Source of the DNA: an uncultured Ignavibacteria bacterium
GTDB taxonomy: Bacteria; Bacteroidota; Ignavibacteria; Tepidaquicellales; Tepidaquicellaceae
Assembly (NCBI GenBank): GCA_937974175.1
Contig: CALJIG010000007.1
Location: 1-28,164, forward strand
Reading direction: 5' to 3'
Length of the DNA stretch: 28,164 nt
How positions within the stretch are numbered: the stretch's first letter is position 1; each line of letters opens with the position of its first letter. A program made the translations under genes and the position numbers. The notes beneath the pieces are model-generated. The model searched no databases and was not told the origin of the DNA. It saw only the letters and a program-made list of their open reading frames with translations. Of the stretch, positions 10,522 to 16,402 are shown in pieces.

Positions 10522-10712
10522 TTTAATTTTGGATAGATTTTTTGATATACTTTTGGGGTTACAATGTATCATAATGACACACGCATTAATTAAAAATTTT
10601 TGATTTAAGTTAGATTATTAGTAATAGAAAATAATTTAGAATATCTAAATCATCCGTGGAGGAATAAGAGGATTGCGGATTGTCTTTAGTGATTTTTTAA
10701 AAAAATAGTATG

Positions 10713-10736
10713 CAAATATAATAAAAATTAAAACAA
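10713..10736 (-). promoter_or_regulatory. Candidate Bacteroidota-type promoter for the 4378-10521 gene
   Basis: The minus strand reads TATATTTG (10720-10713), an exact match to the Bacteroidota -7 consensus TAnnTTTG. A TTG lies 13 bases further upstream (10736-10734), closer than the usual -33 spacing. A start here would leave a leader of about 185 bases. Confidence 0.4.
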
Positions 10737-10785
10737 TATTATCGGAACAAATAATTTCTTTTTGTTAATTTATCTTTGTCTTTTT

Positions 10786-10838
10786 ATATAAAAAATCCCG
10801 CTGCCCGAATCAATTACTTGAAGCCAACAACAGGATTT
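10786..10838 (-). terminator. Second minus-strand terminator-like hairpin in the 10.5-11.0 kb gap
   Basis: In minus-strand RNA, AAATCCTGTTG pairs with CAGCGGGATTT (11 bp including two G.U pairs) around a 24-base loop and is followed by TTTTTT-ATATA. It lies about 105 bases beyond the better terminator of the 11005-13683 gene, so it is either a backup or ends a short transcript from the intervening region. Confidence 0.55.
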
Positions 10839-10882
10839 CTGTTTATGGAAAATTTTAAAAATCTTACATACAATTAAAAAAA

Positions 10883-10904
10883 AATCCTAACAAAATCCTA
10901 ACAA
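10883..10904 (-). repeat. Second copy of the tandem 11-bp unit
   Basis: Two exact head-to-tail AATCCTAACAA units in an A-rich context are identical to those at 4120-4141 and have the same orientation relative to the minus-strand genes. The distance to the 10521 start codon is about 360 bases, so a direct operator role for that gene is uncertain. Confidence 0.5.
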
Positions 10905-10940
10905 AATTAAGAAAGTGCAAATATTTTTTAAGGCGGGCAA

Positions 10941-10975
10941 AAAAAAATCCCCGGCTAATACTACTGCCGGAGATT
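10941..10975 (-). terminator. Intrinsic terminator of the gene at 11005-13683
   Basis: The minus-strand stem AATCTCCGGC pairs with GCCGGGGATT (one U.G wobble) around a 10-base loop and is followed by a run of T. It starts about 30 bases after the stop codon. Confidence 0.88.
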
Positions 10976-11004
10976 CCCATGAATAAATTTTTTCAGATGA
11001 TGAA

Positions 11005-13683
11005 CTACTTTATCAGCATCATTTTTTTAGTGTCGATAAATTCACCCGCTTCAATTCTGTAGTAGTAAATTCCGCTTGCAAGTATAGAGGCATTAAAGCT
11101 TGTTTCATATGCCCCCGCCGGAACAGAGAAGTCAATAAGCTCGCTCACCATTTTTCCTGTAAGGTCATACACTTTTATTTTTACATCAGTGTTTTTCGGA
11201 ATATCAAATCTTATTGTAGTAGAAGGGTTAAACGGATTCGGATAGTTATTGTATAGTTTGAATTCCGTTGGAATAACTCCGCCTAGGTTTGTAATACCTG
11301 AAGTAGTTGTTCTGAAATTCCATATAGCTGAGTAAACTCCATTTCCTCCTGTGTTAATTCCTCTTACTCTCCAGAAGTAGAGCATATTTGGCTGCAATAT
11401 TCCAGGCTGCATAATTTGCAAAGGTGCGGTAACGATAACATTGTGAACTAAATTGTTAAAGTTTACATCTGTTGCAATCTGAAAATTGAATGAAGTTGCT
11501 CCCAAAGCTCCCTGCCATAAGAACATATCTGTAGTTGATATTCCTATCGAGCCGTTTGGAGGTGCAATAAGTATCGGCACGGCTGGTGGAGCTAAGACAG
11601 TTGTAAAACTGAATATCGAAGAATACACACCTGTTCCTGCGGCATTTTTTGCTGCTACTCTCCAATAATAAGTTGTGCTATTCGATAATGAAAGCGGCAG
11701 ACTAAATTGCGATTGAGTAACATTCAAAGAATCCACAATCGTTGTATTGAAGGAATTGCTTGTAGAAAGCTGGAATCTGTAGCTTGCTGCGCCTGAAACA
11801 TCTGACCAGTCAAAAGAAGGAGTTACGCTTACATTTGCTGCTCCCGATGCAGGTGTTATTAATGTCGGCGCTGCAGGTAATGTTGCGCTTGTAGTTGTAA
11901 AGGCAAAAGGTGAAGAAAATGAGCTTGTTCCCGATGAATTTGATGCCCGTACCCTCCAATAATAAGTTATGTTTTGAGTTAATATTGGCGTGGGAATTTG
12001 ATACGAGTTAAGTAAAGATATATTTTGGACAACAATTATATTTGTAAATCCTGCATTGGTTGACACTTGTAATTGATATTCCTCTCCCGTTGTTGACCAT
12101 GACAATGTCGGAGTCAAGCTTTGATTAATAGCATTGTTTGCAGGAGATAATAATGTCGGCACAGCCGGTGGAGTAGAAATACTTTGGTAACCGACTCTTA
12201 CAAAATAAGGTCTTGCATTCGTTCTTGAATCTCCAAGGTTAACATTACTTCCCGGTATTGTATCTTTTTGTATTATTAAATTAACATAAGCTGTGCCCGA
12301 AGTTATATCGTTGTAAGGAGAAATACTCGCATACGCCCAGTCATTCCTTGGAGCAATTGGAGTTATTCTTTCGGGTGTAGCCCAAGATGCGCCACCGTTA
12401 CCGGAACGAGAAAGATAAATATCGTTATAACTTGTTGTATCTGTACCACCTGTAGCAGCATTCTGAACCATCATTGAACAGAAAAGAAAATTGCTATCGG
12501 AAGATACTCCGATTGAGGGTCTGCAAATTGGTCCTTCAACATCTACCGATCCCAAAGCCGGAGCAAAAGGAACATTGTTTTCGTCAGCAATTACAATACT
12601 ATTGCCGCCGTTAATTGCAGAAGACCAGAATCTTATTTTACTTGGTGAAGCGGGGAAGAAAGAACCTGTTGTTGTTTGCTTTATGGTTTCAAATACAACA
12701 CATGGTGAATTTCCTTTATAAACAATACTCACACCTCTTAAGGCAGCCAGCGAATCGGTTGCAAAGTTTGCATCGAATATTTTTAACGGAGTGCCAAAAC
12801 TGGTTCCTGCATTGGTTGATTCCATAAAATACACATCACCTGTTTGCCCTGCAAATCTTGCGTCGTCAATTATATATACGATTCCGATTCTTCCATCGGA
12901 GCCTCGGCCTAATGCGTAACATTCAGCAGGGGAGGCATCGATTGATTGATACGGTAAAAAATTTGAAGATGTGATTGATGTACCTACTCCATAAAATGAA
13001 GCATCTGCTCCGCTTGTTGAAGCTACGAAGACAAACTTATTTGTGAGTGAAACATTTTGAGTTGCGATAACTCTTGGCCAGATGTAAGTGTTATTAGTTC
13101 CGCCAGGGTCAAGATTAGTAAATGAACCAAGTCCCGGAAATGCATCAACGTAAAATTGAGTACGAATATTAGTAGTTGCGCCTGAATTTGCATGAGCCCC
13201 GATAAATGCTACACCTGTACTTAATCCTGTAATAGTACCAAAGCCGGCCCTGCCAACGGAGGGAACATTACCTATAAAGCTCCAGGTTGCGCCTTTATCA
13301 CTGCTGTAAAAATACTGAATCGTTCTATCCGCCCAACCTGTTTCTTGTTCAGAAAAAGTATAAACAGCATGAATGTTATTTGGATTGCTTGGGTCCTGCC
13401 AGATTTGAACCGGAGTGCCGTTGCCTTCTAAATCATAATAATTTCTTAGATTGCTTAACTGTACAAACGAAATTGAGCTGTATGCATCAGGTCCGTATTG
13501 CTCCGGAATACGAGCCTCATGTTTAATGCCCGGATGAAAACTGCTTTTGTAAACTTCACCATCAAAGGTTATCTTTGCAGGGATGCGGGATAACTTTCGC
13601 ATATCCTCCTGTGAGTATTTACTTTGAGCCTGTAAGTTTAGTGAAATAAGAAATAAGGATAGGACAAAAAGATAGAGTCTCAT
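11005..13683 (-). CDS. Secreted BNR/sialidase-like propeller protein with three FN3 repeats and T9SS sorting domain
   Basis: I start this at the ATG at 13683 because GGAG lies six bases upstream and the signal peptide (MRLYLFVLSLFLISL, ending LQAQ) begins there. A TTG at 13695 would add only four residues. Residues about 60-490 look like a BNR/exo-sialidase-type beta-propeller with Asp-box-like motifs (SSDKGATWSFIG, SGNGGASWATPE), but the catalytic Arg triad of a true sialidase cannot be assigned. Three FN3-type repeats follow at about 503-597, 600-692 and 696-790. Each opens P-x-x-P-x-L-x-x-P and carries YYWRV or YFWRV. The last 95 residues are the sorting domain (NNYPNPFNPSTTIRFDIP, ending KKMMLIK). 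The likely place is the cell surface; a binding or adhesion role is inferred. Its tail differs clearly from those of the two upstream-numbered genes. Confidence 0.92.
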   Translation of the reverse strand: MRLYLFVLSLFLISLNLQAQSKYSQEDMRKLSRIPAKITFDGEVYKSSFHPGIKHEARIPEQYGPDAYSSISFVQLSNLRNYYDLEGNGTPVQIWQDPSNPNNIHAVYTFSEQETGWADRTIQYFYSSDKGATWSFIGNVPSVGRAGFGTITGLSTGVAFIGAHANSGATTNIRTQFYVDAFPGLGSFTNLDPGGTNNTYIWPRVIATQNVSLTNKFVFVASTSGADASFYGVGTSITSSNFLPYQSIDASPAECYALGRGSDGRIGIVYIIDDARFAGQTGDVYFMESTNAGTSFGTPLKIFDANFATDSLAALRGVSIVYKGNSPCVVFETIKQTTTGSFFPASPSKIRFWSSAINGGNSIVIADENNVPFAPALGSVDVEGPICRPSIGVSSDSNFLFCSMMVQNAATGGTDTTSYNDIYLSRSGNGGASWATPERITPIAPRNDWAYASISPYNDITSGTAYVNLIIQKDTIPGSNVNLGDSRTNARPYFVRVGYQSISTPPAVPTLLSPANNAINQSLTPTLSWSTTGEEYQLQVSTNAGFTNIIVVQNISLLNSYQIPTPILTQNITYYWRVRASNSSGTSSFSSPFAFTTTSATLPAAPTLITPASGAANVSVTPSFDWSDVSGAASYRFQLSTSNSFNTTIVDSLNVTQSQFSLPLSLSNSTTYYWRVAAKNAAGTGVYSSIFSFTTVLAPPAVPILIAPPNGSIGISTTDMFLWQGALGATSFNFQIATDVNFNNLVHNVIVTAPLQIMQPGILQPNMLYFWRVRGINTGGNGVYSAIWNFRTTTSGITNLGGVIPTEFKLYNNYPNPFNPSTTIRFDIPKNTDVKIKVYDLTGKMVSELIDFSVPAGAYETSFNASILASGIYYYRIEAGEFIDTKKMMLIK

Positions 13684-13914
13684 AGCTGTCTCCAACTGTT
13701 AAGGTTATTAAATATTTATTAACTCTCTCTTGTGCTGCGAATAATATATAGTACGTAATATCAAAGAGATAGGTAAATATTCATGCACAAATATTAGAAA
13801 GTTGTTGATTTATAATTGAAATGTATGGAGAAATGAATTTAAATACAAAGATTCTTTTTGCGGTTTCGAGTGCTGTATAAATTATTGTAATATAGTGATT
13901 TAAGATGAAGTGAT

Positions 13915-13935
13915 GGCGGAGTTAAAAACTCCGCC
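13915..13935 (-). terminator. Strong GC hairpin after the 13955-15283 gene
   Basis: A perfect 9-bp inverted repeat GGCGGAGTT / AACTCCGCC with a 3-base loop lies 20 bases beyond the stop codon. The transcribed minus strand has no T tract after it, so termination by the classical mechanism is only probable. Confidence 0.5.
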
Positions 13936-13954
13936 GTTATGATTTGCAGTTTTT

Positions 13955-15283
13955 TTATTTTATCAGTACCATCTTTTTGGTTTCCTGAAATTGATTTGCT
14001 ATTAACTTATAATAATAGACTCCGCTTGGCAGCTCCGACGCATCAAAACTTACATAATAAGCTCCTGCGTTTTGATTTTCATCTACTAAAACGGCTACTT
14101 CATTTCCTTTTGTGTCATAAACTTTCAATGTAACGTAATCAAATAAATGCAGTGTGTATTTTATTGATGTAACGGGATTAAAAGGATTCGGATAATTCTG
14201 CGATAGCGAAAAATTCTCCGGGATTTCAGTCGATATATTCTGTACGCCGACTGTCTGCCTCATATATTTAAAAATCCTGTGTCCTCCTGCATAAGCAAGT
14301 GTATCATTTATAAATCTGAACCTGTTTACATTAAAGCCCCATCCTGCAGGATGCCAGCTTGTGCCGCCGTTTGTCGTTTCTATTGTAGGCATGTAGTAAT
14401 TTAAACCCCAGCCTCCTATCCATCCTGTCTGTTCATTTATGAATCCGATACCCTCTAAATTATATTGATTAGGAATTGCAAAGCTTGACCAGTTCACTCC
14501 TCCGTCAGTGGTTTTTAAAAAGTAAGCAGCGTTGAAATTTTCAATTGCAACATATCCAAGCTGTCTGTTTACAAACTGAATTTTCCATCCCCACTCTCTG
14601 GGTCGTGAAGCAGCTGAGTACCATCTTCGTTCAAAAGTCTGCCCTCCGTTCGAAGTAAACAGAATTACTGATCTTCCGTTGTAATATTGATTCACAGGGG
14701 AGTACCCTCCTATGACAAATCCTGAATCTGCCGACCAGAATTTACAATCAACAGCAGAGCGCATCAGCGATGTATCAATAGGGATTGAAATCCAGTTAAG
14801 CCCGCCGTTAGTTGTCTTTATTAAATTAGAAGGACAGTAATATCTTCCGACACCGAATGCAGTATTTTCATCGACTACAGAAATTCCGCAAATGCCTTTT
14901 GGCTTTACACCCTGTATTGATGCAGTAATATCCGTCCAGTTTAATCCTCCGTTAGTAGTTCTGTACAAAGGTTTATTCGAGTCCAATGTACCAATGATAC
15001 CTGTTTCAGTTGTAAAAAATCCAACGCTTCTGTTATTATTAGAGGCGTGAGATGTGTTTTGCCAGCTTGATCCGCCATCAGTTGTTTTATAAACTAGCCC
15101 AAGCTGCTGAACTATTGCAAAACCGGTATTGGCATTGCAAAAAAATATGTCTTCAAATCTTCCGTCAATGGCAGAATCAGGCTGAGGGGAATTCGGTAAC
15201 TGAGTCCATCTGAACGGCTGTGCCCAAACAGCATTTGAAAAAACAATGAGGGAGAAAAGGACAGAGAGTACTACTTTTCTCAT
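13955..15283 (-). CDS. Secreted YCF48/Asp-box beta-propeller protein with T9SS sorting domain
   Basis: This 442-residue protein has a signal peptide (residues 1-22, ending VWAQ) and six Asp-box-like turns, seen as KTTDGGSSW, RTTNGGLNW, KTTNGGLNW, FTSNGGQTF, KTTDGGVNW and ETTNGGTSW at about residues 64, 106, 155, 208, 255 and 302. This spacing fits a single propeller related to the photosystem II stability factor YCF48 family. In non-photosynthetic bacteria the family is a generic scaffold, so no photosynthetic role is implied. Residues about 350-442 are the sorting domain (SQNYPNPFNPVTSIKYTL, ending KKMVLIK). No enzymatic residues are recognisable. The ATG at 15283 sits directly before the signal peptide without a Shine-Dalgarno sequence. 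The upstream 1.1-kb gap is filled with repeats. Confidence 0.93.
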   Translation of the reverse strand: MRKVVLSVLFSLIVFSNAVWAQPFRWTQLPNSPQPDSAIDGRFEDIFFCNANTGFAIVQQLGLVYKTTDGGSSWQNTSHASNNNRSVGFFTTETGIIGTLDSNKPLYRTTNGGLNWTDITASIQGVKPKGICGISVVDENTAFGVGRYYCPSNLIKTTNGGLNWISIPIDTSLMRSAVDCKFWSADSGFVIGGYSPVNQYYNGRSVILFTSNGGQTFERRWYSAASRPREWGWKIQFVNRQLGYVAIENFNAAYFLKTTDGGVNWSSFAIPNQYNLEGIGFINEQTGWIGGWGLNYYMPTIETTNGGTSWHPAGWGFNVNRFRFINDTLAYAGGHRIFKYMRQTVGVQNISTEIPENFSLSQNYPNPFNPVTSIKYTLHLFDYVTLKVYDTKGNEVAVLVDENQNAGAYYVSFDASELPSGVYYYKLIANQFQETKKMVLIK

Positions 15284-15400
15284 GTGTATTTATTTTGATT
15301 TGTAATCAAAACTTAACTGATTGTTTGTAAATTTTCAATAATCAAATTTGTAATGCTGCCTGAAAAGTTTTTTAATTTAAGGTTTAAGAATTATTTCGTT

Positions 15401-15428
15401 ATGACGAATTTTTGACGGATTTTTGTTT
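15401..15428 (+). repeat. Dispersed repeat core, copy 1
   Basis: This 28-base sequence begins ATGACGAATTT and ends TTGACGGATTTTTGTTT. The same core with few changes occurs at 15650-15677, 15806-15833, 15891-15918, 16049-16076 and 27344-27371, always in non-coding sequence and in the same orientation. Confidence 0.8.
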
Positions 15429-15502
15429 AAACACGAAAACTCTAAAACACAAAATCCCACAAAACTAAAGTCTAACATTATTGAAACAAAAGATAAAAAT
15501 AC

Positions 15503-15606
15503 AAACTCCTCCCTTGAGGGAGGTGCCGAGTGCAACGAGGCGGAGGGTGTTCGTTCAAACACCCCTCCCGACCTTTCAGGCCGGACTCCCCTCAAGGGGA
15601 GAGTTT
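15503..15606. repeat. 104-bp palindromic multi-hairpin element
   Basis: The ends AAACTC and GAGTTT are inverted, and the outer arms CTCCCTTGAGGGAG and CTCCCCTCAAGGGGAG pair with each other and with themselves. An inner hairpin GGAGGGTGTT / AACACCCCTCC lies at 15542-15568. Short ORFs on both strands run through it, but their composition follows the palindrome, so I treat them as non-coding. It resembles REP/MITE-like elements. No transposase is linked to it. Confidence 0.75.
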
Positions 15607-15648
15607 AGTTTCACTGGTACTTAACTACAATTTTTTTATTCATCACGT

Positions 15649-15839
15649 AATGATGAATTTTTGACGGATTTTGTTTTCCCGCTATCGCTTCCCCCTCCTT
15701 TATAAGGAGGGGGTTAGGGGGAGGTAAAAGTAAAAAACTAACATCAGTTATTGTTTAAAACCTGATAAGATTGTTTTTACAATACAGTTTTTCATTCATC
15801 TCCGAATGATGAATTTTTGACGGATTTCGTTTTACTAAT
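15649..15839 (+). repeat. Tandem direct repeat of about 191 bp, copy A
   Basis: This copy is nearly identical to 15890-16082; I count two one-base indels plus a few substitutions. It contains the repeat core at both ends (15650-15677 and 15806-15833) and a perfect 10-bp inverted repeat CCCCCTCCTT-TAT-AAGGAGGGGG at 15691-15713 followed by TTAGGGGGAGG. The block looks like one unit bounded by the core and duplicated. No ORF is supported. Confidence 0.85.
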
Positions 15840-15889
15840 AAAGTTTAAAACTGTAGTGTAACATTATTGTAACATTTTTTTCATCCCCC

Positions 15890-16082
15890 AATGATGAATT
15901 TTTGACGGATTTTGTTTTCCCGCTATCGCTTCCCCCTCCTTTATAAGGAGGGGGTTAGGGGGAGGTAAAAGGTAAAAAACTAACACCAGTTATTGTTTAA
16001 AACCTGATAAGATTGTTTTTACAATACAGTTTTTTCATTCATCACGTAATGACGGATTTTTGACGGATTTTGTTTTACTAAT
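15890..16082 (+). repeat. Tandem direct repeat of about 193 bp, copy B
   Basis: This is the second copy of the 15649-15839 block, separated from it by 50 unrelated bases. It has cores at 15891-15918 and 16049-16076 and the same CCCCCTCCTT palindrome. The left boundary of similarity falls exactly at the core, as expected if the core mediated the duplication. Confidence 0.85.
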
Positions 16083-16300
16083 GGTTGTTGGTCTGAAGAC
16101 CGGGAAGAGCTGAAATTTCCCGTTAAAAATTTAAGCAGAACAAAAATAAAATAATACGGAGTTCACTCTATTACTACTAATAGGGAAGTTTTTTATGAAA
16201 GGTATTGACAGAAAAACTGAAGTAAATAATAAAAGCATCCGATACGTTATTAGCAGAGCTTTTTTTATATTCAGTTAAGACTTAAGCACATTGTGAATAA
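16083..16300 (+). other. Non-repeated gap with a 27-codon ORF of doubtful status
   Basis: Between the repeats and the promoter block of the next gene I see a short inverted repeat (CGGGAA / TTCCCG near 16100-16125) and an ORF at 16195-16278, MKGIDRKTEV to FFIFS. The ORF is preceded by TAGGGAAG about eight bases before the ATG. It has no recognisable family and may be chance. Confidence 0.25.
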
Positions 16301-16339
16301 AATTTTATAGTTGTAATACTATTCTTAAAACGATATTTT
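16301..16339 (+). promoter_or_regulatory. Conserved upstream block, copy 1 (promoter or operator)
   Basis: This 39-base block contains TTGTAATACTATTC and ends AAAACGATATTTT. It is repeated with a single mismatch at 19415-19453, before the paralogous gene. It ends 63 bases before the ATG at 16403, and the other copy ends 64 bases before its ATG. TTG followed about 20 bases later by TATTTTG resembles, but does not exactly match, the Bacteroidota promoter. A weaker match (CACACCTTT) continues into the leader. Confidence 0.65.
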
Positions 16340-16402
16340 GCATGCAACGAGGTCACACCTTTATCATTTAAAAAAAAAAAATCTAATTCACCATTAACCC
16401 CA

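Noticed and set aside
10522..10572. Upstream ATG at 10572 as start of the beta-helix protein
   Set aside because: It would place 17 polar residues before a complete signal peptide that begins with its own MKKTK at 10521.
13955..15283. Photosynthesis-related function suggested by YCF48 similarity
   Set aside because: The propeller is a generic scaffold in secreted bacterial proteins, and no other photosynthesis gene is in the window.
15377..15608. Overlapping ORFs of 61-72 codons on both strands
   Set aside because: Both read through the palindromic element at 15503-15606. Their Arg/Ser/Pro-rich peptide reflects the palindrome and not a protein family.
15649..16082. CRISPR-like array
   Set aside because: Repeat spacing is irregular (50-190 bases), the intervening sequence is itself repeated, and no cas gene is present.
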